From Trichopria drosophilae (taxonomy: Eukaryota; Arthropoda; Insecta; Hymenoptera; Diapriidae), in the NCBI GenBank assembly GCA_030407085.1, contig CM059583.1, positions 26,014,001-26,078,000 of the forward strand: a stretch of DNA of 64,000 nucleotides, given 5' to 3'. The stretch's first letter is position 1. The number at the start of each line of letters is the position of its first letter. Made by a program: the position numbers and the translations under genes. Below the pieces are notes generated by a model. The model was not told the origin of the DNA. It saw nothing but the letters and a program-made list of their open reading frames with translations, and did no database searches. This document shows, piece by piece, positions 12,241-24,517 of this stretch.

Positions 12241-13789
12241 AGCGTCAAAAACTTATAAAAATCGGAAAACATAGCCGTATGAGCGACCACGAAATTATTG
12301 TAAGATTATATAATCGATTACGTGTTTAAAAATAATATATAAATTCTACACTTGAGTTTTGGGTTCATGTAACTAATGAAATTATCATTCAGTATTGAAG
12401 AGTTTGTGAATTGAGTAGCTATGTGTACTATTCGATGAATTCTATGAAATTTTCATTTTTATAATTTTGTAATTATAGCGTCCCAAAATTTTTTTGTTTT
12501 TCAAATATGGCATTTTGGAATTTTCGCTTTTTTAAATTCAATTTTGACTTCGGAATCTTGAAGGGCGACCTCGAAAATAGTAGGATGTGTACGGTTTTCC
12601 ATTTATTTTTTTCTTCAACGATTTTGATAAAGATACTTTATCGAAATTTCGGTCGTTAACGATTCTCTATCAAATACAAGAATTAAAATTTAACAGAATG
12701 GTAGAAACTTTAAAAAGTTTTAAATAACATATATAAAAGAAACTGCAACATAAATCAAATCGATGGGAGGTTTTTTTAAGTTATAACTCCTGCAAATTTT
12801 TAAAAATGTGTTTTCGTGAAAAAAGCTTTTAAAGTTGTTCCACTTTTTAAAAGAAGCGTGGATGTTTACTATTTTTGCAAAATTTCACATCAGTGGTGCT
12901 CTTTAACCATACCGAAAAGTAAAGTTGTTGTATTGTCTTAAAAAATTATTAAATAGTGTTTAGCACAGTATAAAGTATGATTTTAAGTATAGTTTTATTT
13001 GGCAAGATATTAACTCCGAAGAATCGCAATATTTTACTCATTTTTAAGTTTTGTATGTAAAACTAAGACGTTTCAAAATGAATATCATGTCTCTTACTAA
13101 TTTGGAGTACATTCTTCAAGAATATTCAGTTAAATTTAATAGTGATCAAACAGAGAATTCACTAAAAACGACGGATTTGGAGAAAAATCCCAATAATAAT
13201 TTATACTTTTTTCGAATTTTGTTTGTAACTACAATGAATGGTGTTCCGGTTAGTTGCAGTTTAAGTATTCTGATTTCCGATGCAAATTAGACATAACCTT
13301 TCCAAAATATTTTATTTGTAGCGACAGATTTGATGTTATATATTCAATATTCAAAATATTCAAAATGCTGGACAATAAGTCTTGAAAACAAATTTAAAAA
13401 GAATGTCCACTTCCAATAATGACAATCAAATATTTTGAAAGGGTTGTACCCAATTTCGCGAGAAAATATAAATGCTTCCTTAAACTTTAACCCTTTCGAG
13501 TGGCATTAATCCTTGTCAATACAGTCTCTCGAAAGTGAGCTGACTCCCGAAAGCAGATTAGAAAAAAAGTATTTCGGTATTTTTTTAACTTGTCTCGATA
13601 TCTGTCGCCATATTAGATTTTCTGTTTAACCAAACTCATTCTTGACCACGGATTCTTGAGGAGTGTACCCTACATGAACAGAAAATATGGTGTTTATTCA
13701 TAAATATCTTCTTTATCAAAATGAGGCTTAAAAATGAGTTGAAAAATTTCAATTTTTCGATATAACCATTAAGTCCTGAATGGACATCT
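12241..13789. other. AT-rich stretch with no gene seen
   Basis: It contains another diverged dispersed phrase (cttcggaatcttgaagggcg near 12551) that recurs at about 29331 as cctccgattcttgaagagcg. The frame at 13051-13290 has no recognisable domain or splice context. No gene is supported. Confidence 0.5.
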
Positions 13790-14585
13790 TTTAACTACAG
13801 ATTTCAATGGTTGTATCTTAGTTAAAGAGGATCTAAACAATTTTCAAGAAGACACACCAGATATAAAATTTTCTAAAATTTCAGAATCTGCTACCCGTAA
13901 GGGTACAATTTATCAAAAACATGTATTATTCAAATGTATTTCTCTTTTATATCGTTTTTTCACACTAAAATAGTATTTGAATTCCTGCATGAAGTAAAGA
14001 AATCGTATCCTCGAGCCCTGAACTTTAAAATTTGTATACAGGTATTTTGAAAATCAAGGTGAAAGCAGCGAAAATTGCCACTAAAAGACGAAAATGATAG
14101 ACTTTCTGACAAAATGTTATTGAACAAAACTGACATTTTTACAGAATGTTTTGAATACTTATTAAATTTTGGGATTTTTAACAGTGAAAAAAACTTTCTG
14201 TTTCGTTGGATTTTTTTGAAAGTCTATCATTTTTAATTAAATAATTCCGGAACTATTCGACGGGCTTTTCTCGTTTTAGCTATCATTTTGGTCACTTTCA
14301 TCTTTATTTTCAAAATACTTTATTTTCCAAATACACATTTTAATGTTGAAGTCTCGAGAACACGGTTTCTTTACTTCCAGCAAGACTTCCGAATCGATTT
14401 TAGAGTGAAAAACAAATGAAAGAAAGAAATACATTTGAATAATCCATGTTTTTTGGAAAAAAAATTTTCATTTTTTTGAAAATCCTAACAAAAGATTCTG
14501 AATATTTAGTTACTTTTACCCAAGACGCTCCATTTATTAGATCCTTATTTATCCAATCTACAACCGTTGAAAACTACTGAAAAAA
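13790..14585. mobile_element. Diverged inverted-repeat element upstream of the gene
   Basis: The left arm (about 13797-14110) is complementary to the right arm (about 14215-14585). For example tattattcaaatgtatttct (13923) faces its complement near 14430-14450; catgaagtaaagaaatcgta (13988) faces the segment near 14365-14385; and atttcaatggttgtatc (13801) faces its diverged complement near 14556-14575. The arms are diverged, so the element is old. No ORF is present. It ends about 100 bases before the gene's leader. Confidence 0.65.
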
Positions 14586-14808
14586 TGTTATTCGGTTTTA
14601 AGATACAAATATGCATATACATATTATTTATTTTATGGGAACCATGAAGAAATGCAATTAACCTAACACGCTTAAATTTTCAAAACCAGTGAGTCGTTTC
14701 CATTAACACGCACCCCAGTGGTTGAAAGCAAACAGCGATAAATCAGTGAGCATCGTCGGCGATCGCTTGAAAAAAGCACAAACATCATCGAGTGTTCCAA
14801 TAATGTGA

Positions 14809-14892
14809 ATGAAACCCGAGCCAGTGGTCAAGCTGGTGGAAGTACAGGGTGGCGCACCCCCCAAAGGCGCCCTCGCAGAAGCGGAAGTATGA
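14809..14892 (+). CDS. Upstream ORF 1, 27 codons
   Basis: The frame opens with ATG directly after a start-stop ATG TGA and ends with TGA. It reads MKPEPVVKLVEV, then a Gly/Ala/Pro-rich tail. It is fully inside the leader and does not overlap the main frame. Whether it is translated is unknown. If it is, it would be expected to reduce initiation at 15063. Confidence 0.3.
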   Translation: MKPEPVVKLVEVQGGAPPKGALAEAEV

Positions 14893-14926
14893 CGTAACTT
14901 AGAGCACATCCGGATCCTTGGCCGTG

Positions 14927-15001
14927 ATGCGTCTCTCCGACGTCCGGGAGACCATCTCCTGCGACCACCAGGAGGAAGCAGCTGGTGCTAAATCGAAATA
15001 A
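14927..15001 (+). CDS. Upstream ORF 2, 24 codons
   Basis: The frame starts MRLSDVRETISCDH and ends with TAA 61 bases before the main start. It is a second short leader frame. Coding status is unproven and no homology is recognised. Confidence 0.25.
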   Translation: MRLSDVRETISCDHQEEAAGAKSK

Positions 15002-15062
15002 ATTGCGAGGGTTCCAGAGAAATTACCAGTGAGCACCCGAAAGGGGTTAGAGAAGGTCGTAG

Positions 15063-15274
15063 ATGAGCGTCAGGACGTTGACCGGGATGAGTGTAGGCGT
15101 GTGGACCAACTTGAAGCTGGTAGGGGTGTTCCTATTGGTCCTGGGAGGAGTCAACGCTTACAGGACCAGCTTCAGGGACTGCAACGTCACTGCTGAAGAC
15201 AGGGAATTCGTCTGTCATAATGCCGGCATCCGATCCATCGACGAGATCCTCGCCTCGAGCAGCCTTACCCAAGT
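15063..15274 (+). CDS. First coding exon of a secreted or membrane protein, possibly leucine-rich repeat type
   Basis: The exon encodes 70 complete residues before a phase-2 splice donor (cccaagt then GTGAGT at 15275-15280). Residues 1-16 are polar. Residues 17-30 form a hydrophobic core (LKLVGVFLLVLGGV), and cleavage is plausible after VNA (residue 32), so this looks like a classical signal peptide. The mature start has a Cys at 40 in DCNVT, also an N-glycosylation sequon, and a Cys at 51 in EFVCHNAGI. The next stretch, SIDEILASSSLTQV, has the spacing of an N-terminal Cys cap leading into a first leucine-rich repeat. Initiation could be at Met1 or Met9. No later exon is recognisable in the window, so the following intron is either very long or the next exon was missed. 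The specific gene is not recognised. Secretion is fairly secure, and the LRR assignment is tentative. Confidence 0.7.
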
Positions 15275-15280
15275 GTGAGT
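15275..15280 (+). other. Splice donor GTGAGT
   Basis: The donor agrees with the GTRAGT consensus. The frame would run into TGA at once if unspliced, which supports real splicing here. Confidence 0.65.
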
Positions 15281-16080
15281 ATTACAAATGGGTTTCATAT
15301 TTTTTCGACACCAACGACAGCGGACATTGAGCGATGACGACAATTTACGACCATACGTAATTGTCATTACGTATATACATACACGTGTTCGCATAACTTT
15401 AGCCATGTTGATACGGTAAATAAACTTGGACCTGGAGGCACACACGTGTCGTTCGTTCAAATGCACTTTTTTAAAAAGTTTGGTTTATACGACGGTAGGT
15501 CAAAGTGCACAGTTTCATGTATCCTGATCGATATGCTGACGGAGAATCAAACATAAAGATTGGGCAATTTATTGCTTTTTTGCTCTAGTTTTCTGTTTTA
15601 ATGTACGAGTTCGAGATGTCCGTAAGACGTCGTATACTTTTCATTAAAATAATCATCAGAAAAATAAGTGGCGCTGAATTGATTTGTTTTTTTAGTCAAT
15701 TTATTTATATTTCTTTAGTTGGGGCTATTTACATCAATTTGACTTATTTACGATTCTGTTTTAGTTTTAAGTCTTGACTCCATTTTCTGTAGGATTGTCC
15801 CGACTTCTCAAAATTTACAGCACGGATGGATTATATTTTGTATAATTAATTCCATAATATAAAAATAAATTGTTTTTATTAACTTTAGGGAATAGTGAGG
15901 GGGGATTAGTAATTTTGTTGTTTGCCGAGCAATGGTTTCCAGGGGGACAAACGCTGAAGTTGCATTTCTACAAAAACTTCCAAAACATACCCAAGAAACG
16001 CAAACACGTCTCTGTGGCGTTATTTTAATATCATTTTTCAATTTGTTAATTGTTTAACTACAACATAATGTTATTGGATT
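15281..16080. other. Intronic stretch with no further gene seen
   Basis: The first about 200 bases after the donor stay slightly GC-richer (acgacagcggacattgagcg), then the sequence turns AT-rich. Short minus-strand frames at 15215-15466 and 15808-16041 have no domain. Confidence 0.5.
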
Positions 16081-16089
16081 TATTTAAAC

Positions 16090-16357
16090 TAAAAGTTCTG
16101 ATTATGTTTATCAGAAAAATAGTAATTTTAACCAGAATTAATTACTGTTTTAACCTAGTAACGTAAAGAAACTTTTCTGGTACAATATTCTGGTTGTTTC
16201 AACAGTAAATTCTTGTACGGATTACCGGAAGAAACGGTTCAAACTGTTAGAAAAATATTGAACTATAAAAATAATTAGGGACTATTTCATACTATTTTCT
16301 GGTTGAAATAACCAGATTTCATATTATTTTAACCATACTTTTTTTTAGTGCACTTGC
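16090..16357 (-). mobile_element. Remnant of MITE with AACCAGAAA words
   Basis: The right end, read on the minus strand, begins cactaaaaaaaagtatggtt, like mariner-type MITE ends. Inward there are alternating aaccag and ctggtt words (16131, 16172, 16188, 16300, 16310). The opposite terminus is not clear. The plan of TIR plus repeated short words is like that of 26826-27181. Confidence 0.45.
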
Positions 16358-18230
16358 CATACCGATTACGTTTAACTATTATTTTAGAAATATTCAGTTT
16401 ATTTATAGTCTTTCTCCCCTAAACATTGATAGTTCCACTCAAAAGCTACTTTTAAATCTTTATTAGCGACGTATTTGCGGTGATCATGAATTCTTAAAGC
16501 CCACGAATACTGTTTTTTGCCTTATACTTTTATAATTTTCTATTATCATATTTTTATCAGTCTTTATTAATGTTTAATATTAAACTGACTATGTTATAAC
16601 CCTGCCAGAAAAATATGTCAGTTTTTTTGGTTTTATTGCTTGCAGCATAGGGACAAAGAAATGGCGGAATATGGACATTTTCTATTATGGGTTATCTACT
16701 TATTTTTACTCTCTTTTCTCTCATAAACTCCACGTTATTACGTAATTAATTTCTGATTTTTTATACCATTTTGAACTAAAGAACCAGTTATTATTGTCTT
16801 TAAGTAATTTATTATTACATCCACAGCCATAAATAAGACAAAAATAAAACGACTCGACTGTTAACAAGTATTACTTGAAATGTTATCTTGTTGCGCAACA
16901 ACTCCTGAAGATAAACAATTTTTACGATGTCGTATTACGAAAAATTTTTTTTTAGCAAACAGAAACAGTCAGAGAATACCGGAATATTTGTAGAGGGAAT
17001 TAATTTTTCATCGTATTTCTCAACATTAATGAAGTAAGGTCGATATTTTACGGAACAAGTATCAGCTGTTTATAATTCATGATAAGTTTCGTTTTGATTC
17101 AAGATATTCATTAACAGACAATAAGTAATAAACTAATAGAACTTTCTTTGAAAAGAATCAAAACGAATCCGATTCATATCACTTCCAAATCTGAAGGTGA
17201 AACAAGGGTGAATTTTAAATTAAAACTAAAAAAGGTATAAACATTAATGTTCCACTCTACCCTGCTAAATAAATTATAATTATAAATAATACAATTTGCC
17301 CTACAACACTTTTTGAACTTTGGCTTACGATTTCTTCAAATTCTAAAAAAGAAAGTACATTGTAATTAATGAGAGATTTTCAAAAAGACCATTTAAACTA
17401 CAATAATACAAGTGCCTATATTTTATGTTTATAATACAAAAATTTAAAGTAACCAAGATCTCTGATAGAGATTCTTATTGTATTTAGGTCTGAAATGACT
17501 AAAATTATATTTTCATTTAATCTCCCGAGCAGAAATAATTTTGGAACTTTTTTTAATGCTCACAAAATGGTCAAGAAACGAGTAAATATTCAAAATTACT
17601 TATTCTTTTAATTATACTCCACAGAAGAGGCTTTTGATAATATATAAATGTTACATAATAACATTTTCATTTTCTTAACTAGAGTCGATAGAGGATACTA
17701 GAAAATATTTAAAATTAGATTCCTTGCAAATTTTTAAATAATTCTTTCAGCTTCAGAAACTGAAATTAAATCAACGTAAAATTGTAGGCATTTCAGGAAA
17801 AATGAGTGACAATAAAAGCATATTATTATCAGTGTAAATCGTTATAGATGTGCCTTTGCAAAATAGTTATCAGGACCTAACATTTTAAGAACAAAGACAA
17901 TCACTTTATAATGTTAAAGGGGGGGGGGGCATGTTGAAATAAATTATCACCAATCATTTTTTTCACAGATCGTTGAATCCTCGCACTATTTTATAAGTAG
18001 TTTAATTAAATTTTGTATCCTTTTCAAACATTTTTTCATACAATTTAATGTATTAGTTTATTACCTTTTTGTGTTATTTTGGAAACATATTATCAAGAGG
18101 GCACACTATAATTAACCGAAACGTCAATACCAGTTTTATTTTTCTGCCTATTGTTGAAAAAATACAAAGATTGTAAAAGGACCATTTTCCAAGAAATTTT
18201 CGAATGTTGTAAGACAGTAATGTTCATTTA
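16358..18230. other. AT-rich intronic stretch with no gene seen
   Basis: No coding frame or repeat structure could be supported. The only notable feature is a run of ten or more G near 17920-17930. Confidence 0.6.
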
Positions 18231-18239
18231 ATTAAAAAG

Positions 18240-19330
18240 TTTACACAAATTGTTTCGGGGCTTTTCTGGGTCGCTGATTACAAATCTGATAGCAGTTATT
18301 AAATATTCAAAATGCCGAATCCTATTTTAAAACTTTTAAATTCATTAAATTTAATTGAAACTCGTTACTCGGGAATTTCCGGTGTAGCGATATGAATTTT
18401 TGAAAATTGACATCCCATAACCTACTTCGTAAACAGTAATTTAATAAAAATCAAAAATAAATGTTCACAAACGTCCACCATATTAATCAGACATTTAAAA
18501 TGTTTGAAAACTAATCTTAGATTTACAATCAGTAACCCAAAAAACGATAAATTCATAAAATTACAACTTCATTATATAACTCCAAATTTATGATTTTGAG
18601 CTTGCTTATTACAAATATGAGGTCACATTATCGAAATTCAAAACATCAACGGATTATCTTACATCGATGTTTATATTTTGTATAAAATACGTACATTTTT
18701 ATACCTACATTTTCTACGTAAATATTTTTAATCAAATATTTATAAATAGGAAAAAATCAAAGAGTTTACATTTCGAAATTTTTTCTACGATAAATACTAA
18801 ATACTACAATAAGTAGATGTTCACCGGTTTGTGATTATTGCATTTGTTTTACAGTAATGGCAGCATAATTTGTGTCAACATCCATATTTTTAACTGCGAG
18901 AAACGTTCAATAATCAAAGAGGACCAAATTATCGACCATTTTAAATTATTAATCATTGATGTGAGTTCATATTTGTAATCAGCGAGCCCAAAAATGGCAT
19001 AAAGACCATTTTGAATAAAATCCATTAAATATTTTCGAAATGTCGTTCGCCATTTTGTTTGAATCTATCATTTTGAACTAGAAAAATGTAACCTCATGTT
19101 TGTAATCAGAGACCCCAAAAACATGACATTTGCCGATTTACGAACTTCTATCGGTTGACTAACAGAGAAATAATAAACAAAATCGACTCTTCGAGCGCCA
19201 TTTACGAGTCGTCATTTGTAAATTTTGAAATTGGCATCTACTATTTTGAAGTTGAAATATTTTGAACCCGATATCTTGCGTTTCCGGGTATTCTGCGTTG
19301 TAGTTTCCTGGTTTTAAAGTGCAGATTTTA
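18240..19330. repeat. Cluster of diverged AATCAGCGACCCC-family repeats
   Basis: At least five related phrases occur in both orientations: gggtcgctgattacaaatct (about 18269), tttacaatcagtaacccaaa (about 18520), attacaaatatgaggtcac (about 18609), atttgtaatcagcgagccc (about 18971), and tgtttgtaatcagagacccc (about 19100). Each is followed by phrases such as ttcaaaat or attttgaa. This is an old dispersed repeat, best preserved as a tandem array at 51.5 kb. Confidence 0.6.
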
Positions 19331-20629
19331 AAAAAATTCTCGATTTCTTAAAAAAAAACCAGCTGTATCTTTTTTGACGAACGAGTTTCGGACCAATTTT
19401 TGGATCAATTTGAAAGAGCAGACTTTTGTGTAAGAAATATATGTAAATTTTGTTATGGGCTATATAACACTAACCACTAAGACGTTAAAATTTGCGTACC
19501 AAAAGTGTCTGTATCTTCCTTAAAGAGGTAAGATAAAATAATATTTTTTTCAAAACCGATAAGTCAAATTTGAAAGGTACTACCGGCTAATTTGTAAAAC
19601 GATATATATACTATACCACTAAATTCGGTAAATCAATCTAGTGGTCGTTTTCAAACAGTGACCTAATTGTTCATAGCACAGAATCAGTGTATTCACCAGT
19701 TCGATTCACTGGGAACAGTAAATGTCGGATCAGTATTTTGTTACTTCGATTTCTATGCATGCGGATTTCATTTCATTCCACAAATATAGAGCTGCACTTT
19801 GGCTAATTAACCGAAAATCGTGGATGGTTTACGTCCAACTGACCGTCGTTTACATCACGAATGTATTATTTTCAATTACGAACATACTTTATTAGCATAT
19901 TATATAACCTTTTAATTTTCTTTAGATACTTTCGACCAATTTCTAAATGTTGGTTAAAAAAATATTTTCGCTTGTACCTGTTATCATGTTGTAAGAACGT
20001 TATCATTCTTAGTTTAATTTAGTAGACTATGTCAGCAACAAATTTTCGTTACCTCTCTTGCCTTACTAAGTTAACGCATTGCAAGATGTTTGTTTCGTTT
20101 CTATTTATGTACTGAACTCGTAAAGACTTTTTCATTTATAGGACATATTTTTTCTATAAAATAAGTTACTATTTCTTTCGTGAAAGTGTCCGCCTATTGT
20201 ACTACTTCTCATACTAAAAAATCGCAAGTAAAATTGAGAACGGATTATTAAAAATTACCAAACCTGTTGTTAAGTAAAATTGATGACTATTTCTGAATAA
20301 ATAGTATTTTAAATTTTATATAATACAATTTGCAAAACAACTTGAAAGAAATTTTTCAAAAAAGTAGGATATTATAAAATTTTATCGAAAAGCGCAGTCG
20401 TTATTAATCACTGATATTGTTAAATTTTCGAAAATTGGCCAGTTTTAAGTAAGAAAATATATTAATAATAGTGTATCGGCAATTTTATTTAATAAAGTAA
20501 ACATAAGTGTTTCGGTCAATTTAGTAGAATCTACTAATGATGTTTTTCTTTGCATATATACAACTTAACCTATTCCACTTTGTAAATTAGTACGTATGAA
20601 ACATTTTTTTAAAATGTAATGATAAATTA
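19331..20629. other. AT-rich intronic stretch with no gene seen
   Basis: Low-complexity AT-rich DNA. No ORF with a recognisable domain and no inverted repeat identified by eye. Confidence 0.5.
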
Positions 20630-20633
20630 TTAA

Positions 20634-21446
20634 CCCTTTATCGCCCAAAGTGACCATTTTTTGACGATATTTTCAGTGATGTGCAGCATGAACTTCAAAT
20701 TGCTCAAAAAATTATTGAGTGGTCATTTCAAACGCAAAATTTCATGTACTTTCAGAATCCTGTCAGAATTGTCGAAAAATTTCTTAATAAAAAGTTATAA
20801 ACAATTTTTTGGAACAAAATATGAATTTTCGAGAAAAAAATAAGTTTAACCTACGTTTTAACACGAGGGCTCACTCGTGTGCCTAACGCAGACAGATTTG
20901 GTCAATGGCAAGGATAATTCATTGTAAAATAGTTACTATACTAAAATTAAACATGGCGGCCATCGATGCAACTCCTTTTCCACCAAAGTTTTCTAAAAAG
21001 GTTCGCGATTTTTTTTCTCGGTTAGGATCGGCTTAACGAAAAAAGTTATAGAATAAAACGGGCTTACAATTGATCAAAGAACACACGTGCATTTTTCAGA
21101 ATTATTTGAGCGATTTTTTATTTAAAAAAAATGATTGATCAGTTCTAAGCCCTTTTTGTTCTATAACTTTTTTTTGTTAAGTCGATTCTAACCGAGTGAG
21201 ATAATTCTGTTCTGTTCGAAAATTTAGGTTACACGAATTTTTTTCTCGAAAATTGGTGTTTTTTTTTCACAAAATTGTTTATAACTTTTTATTAACAATA
21301 TCTTCGACAATTCTGATCCCTGATTCTGAAAATACATGAAATTTTACGTTAGAAATGACCACTCAAGAATTTTTTGAAAAATTTTAAGTTTATGCTGTAC
21401 ATCACTGAAAGTATTGTCAATAAATGGTCACTTTGAGCATAAAGGG
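20634..21446. mobile_element. piggyBac-like MITE, 813 bp
   Basis: The left end is TTAA then ccctttatcgcccaaagtga. The right end is tcactttgagcataaaggg then CTAA, a TTAA duplication with one change. Terminal arms of about 220 bases match (for example tggtcatttcaaacgc / complement near 21345). A second inner inverted pair lies around agttatagaataaaacgggc (21045). TTAA target sites and CCC termini are characteristic of piggyBac elements. No transposase is present; the short frame at 20661-20843 is part of the arm. Confidence 0.75.
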
Positions 21447-21450
21447 CTAA

Positions 21451-24400
21451 TTCGATCATTAATTCATTTCTAATATAATACAATTTTTCCAATAATAAAT
21501 ACATATTCGATAAATTCCGATCCTGTACAAGAACAAATGAACATTAATTCTATTATTTTTGTCCGGCAAATATAAAGAACTTGGTATTTCCCGACACGTA
21601 CTCGGCGACAGTCGATACTGTACAGCCACTAAATGAAATTATTACATGTCAAAATAAAGTTGATACTAAATCCTCGTACTCGAGTTCTCACAACAAAATT
21701 GGGATCGAGACTTATATCCTAACTCAATATATCTCTGTTCAAAATCCACTCAAAATCCCTACAAACATAAGTAGTAGGTCTTTCCCAAAGAAATTCAATA
21801 TCAAACCTCTTAGTCGTTAAATAATAGTGACTTAGGTAAATAAAAGTATTTTCAAATTTTTAATAAGTGAGATTCTAATTGCAATAGTTTAATTCACTTC
21901 AATATTGTAGTCAGGATAGTGTTTCGGTAAGTTTATTCATCATTTAATGAATTTTGTACAGTTTTGGTATCGCGTCTAATCGCTTTTTCTTAATTAATCG
22001 TTGCCTTCTTAACAAGTTTGACATTTGGTTAATGTACTATAGAGTAAAATTTGTTGAAATGCACAGAGAGAAAAAAGGTTTAATGGAACCATGAAGAAAT
22101 GGTAGAAACGATTTTAACATACGTAAATGGTAGAATTAATAACATGGGAGGTTATAGTTGATATTTAAGGGTCTGTACGAATCATTTAACTACTGGAAAA
22201 TAATAAATAAAACAATTTTTCTATTTCCTATGGAAGTAGTCAATTTATTTACCTTTTGTTTCAAAGAAATTCATTTTGCTGACGTTTTTTTCAACAAGTT
22301 TTTTTATCTTGTTCCGGATTGAAGACTATATTGTAAAATATGCGTTAATAAGTAAAAATATCACTAATTTTGTCACTATTATCAGCTACAAATTAAGAAA
22401 ACGCTTCAGTCTCAAATTTGTTGTCAAAATTATTTGCGTGGTTCGAAACAATAACTCACTCAAGAGCCTGGCTAACTTAAAGGCTAAAAGTAAAAAAGGT
22501 CGCAGTTATATAAAACAACGAACCCAATATCAATTTTCTAAACTAGATATTAAAAATCATAAAGGTGAAAAGATTTTTTGACTGTCGAATAAATTAAGTA
22601 TTACGAAAAGCATTCGAACAGAACTCCATACTCAACGTTTTATGGATCTCAGACCTTTATGCTTAATTTTTTTTCGAAAAATAAAAATGATTCTATAAAA
22701 TTTCACCATCTTCACGAAGAGAACCGTTGACAAAAATGAAAGGAAATGTAACATTCCATATATTTTGTTGATAAAAAGTATATTGGCAGCATATTTATAT
22801 TTATGGTATCAAAGGCATAAAATCAATAAGTTTTATAAATAATTAATAATTTCTGATTTAAATCGTACAATCAAATCTCCTCACTAAAAAGAAGTTCCAT
22901 AAACTGCGGTTTCAATTGCGACATTGAGCGTTCCATAACGTAGGCAAATTCTAAGAAAACAACAATCCTGGACTTTTAAGAGACAAGTCCGACGTAAACA
23001 GAGAACGAAGAATCTAGTTTCTTCTCTTTTCACGGAGAACGAGGCGGAAAATACGAAGAGAAAAGAGCAAAAACGTGAAGCATGAGATAACAGACAAATA
23101 AACGATGAGAAAAGCTGAGAAGTAAAAATAGGCGTCAGAGAGTGGAACATGCATAAGAAAGAGAATGAACGAATAAAAGGCAGTGTAAAGACATGAGAGG
23201 AATTTTAAAAAGACTTCTTTTATTTTTTACTAACCTATATAAAGTAACTTTAAAAAACTTATTTATTTTATTTACCGGCATTCGTTTGTGTATCATTACA
23301 ATCGTAATCTTTACCATTTCAGTCTTGAGGGAATGGAAATGAGTGGGATATTCAATGTCAACCCAAATTTGTTATTTTGAAAGCATTAAATAAGGCGAAA
23401 TTGCCATATTTAATTAAAATCGAATTATGGCAAGTGGGAAACAAAATTGGATGTAATTTTCAAACAGGTAGAGGCTTAATGCCTGTAAATGTTTAACTTA
23501 GTAGTTAATAAGCGATGAACGTATCAGTAGTAATATTGTTTATTATTCTGACATAAGTAGACGTATTAACTTATGTTTAAATGACGAAATAGATACGGGA
23601 AATTGCCCTTGAACATTAGTCAACTTTTGTCGATGCATAGATACGATTATTCGCATTTTTCCTGACCAAAATCGAAAAGTTAAGTTTTGAAAGTTACAGC
23701 GTGTTCTGCCTCGAAAATGTTTTTATGTTGAACATTGGATTATGGTAACTATGAATTGAACTTCATTTTTAATTAACTTTTTATTGGTTATGAGGGTTTT
23801 TCATAAAATTGCGTGGGGAAATAAATATCGACATAAAACTTATGTATTTTCAAGAAGGTGTTTTGGGTAATCTTTATCCATAATAAATCTTACTTAAAGA
23901 ACTTAATATTGTAATTTCTCAATTTAGGATAAGGAACATTTTATTAGCTTTGTCTACTAATCCTTTTAATAATTTAATTAATTCTTTTAGTAAATTCCTG
24001 ATGTGAAAAGTAGATATCTACCGGACCAGGTGTTTTATTATCAATTTACAATATATGTTCCATCCTTCTGTTCATCACATATAAATTTGTTAAAATCATT
24101 TCTTATAACTTATTTCACCACTCTGTTGGACATTAGTTAATGACGAAATGCCTAATTAGTCGTAAGTATTGCAACTAACATTTGTAATTAATTACAGTGT
24201 CATTTTCAATTTAGAAATCTGTAAAGAATGTTGCCAGAACAAAACTTATTTCAGTTCCCTCAACATTCGTGATTCTAATTGAAAAATTCTGGTAGCATTT
24301 ATTCTACTCTTGACCCGATCAGTGGCATTTAAATATCAAGGTAACCGCAAGTTTTAATGCTATATACGGATCTTTCTACAGAAACTATCAGCCGAGGAAC

Positions 24401-24510
24401 TAGTAGTAGCAGACATGCAAAGTCTGGCTTACATTGTGTAATAAAAAACGTATTATATTTAAACGAAAGAAGATTTTATTACAGATCACATTTTTCCATA
24501 TGTTCAAAAA
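21451..24510. other. Intronic stretch; purine-rich patch, no gene seen
   Basis: Frames at 21581-21820 and 22276-22581 lack recognisable domains. 22066-22150 has a MITE-end-like start (cacagagagaaaaaagg), and its phrase ggaaccatgaagaaatg recurs at 14639. About 22975-23200 is notably purine-rich on the + strand (gagaaaag, aagag words) and slightly GC-richer. It could be conserved non-coding DNA, but this is not testable here. Confidence 0.4.
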
Positions 24511-24517
24511 AGTATAT

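Larger units (their letters stand above)
14690..15062 (+). other. GC-richer leader (5' UTR) of the signal-peptide gene, with upstream ORFs
   Basis: GC content rises abruptly here. The leader carries a start-stop pair (ATG TGA, 14803-14808), then a 27-codon ORF (14809-14892, starting MKPEPVVKLVEV). A 24-codon ORF follows (14927-15001, starting MRLSDVRETISC). All end before the main ATG at 15063. A possible splice acceptor (tttcaaaaccag, to about 14692) could mark the start of this exon. No clear TATA box is seen, so the transcription start is unknown. Confidence 0.55.
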
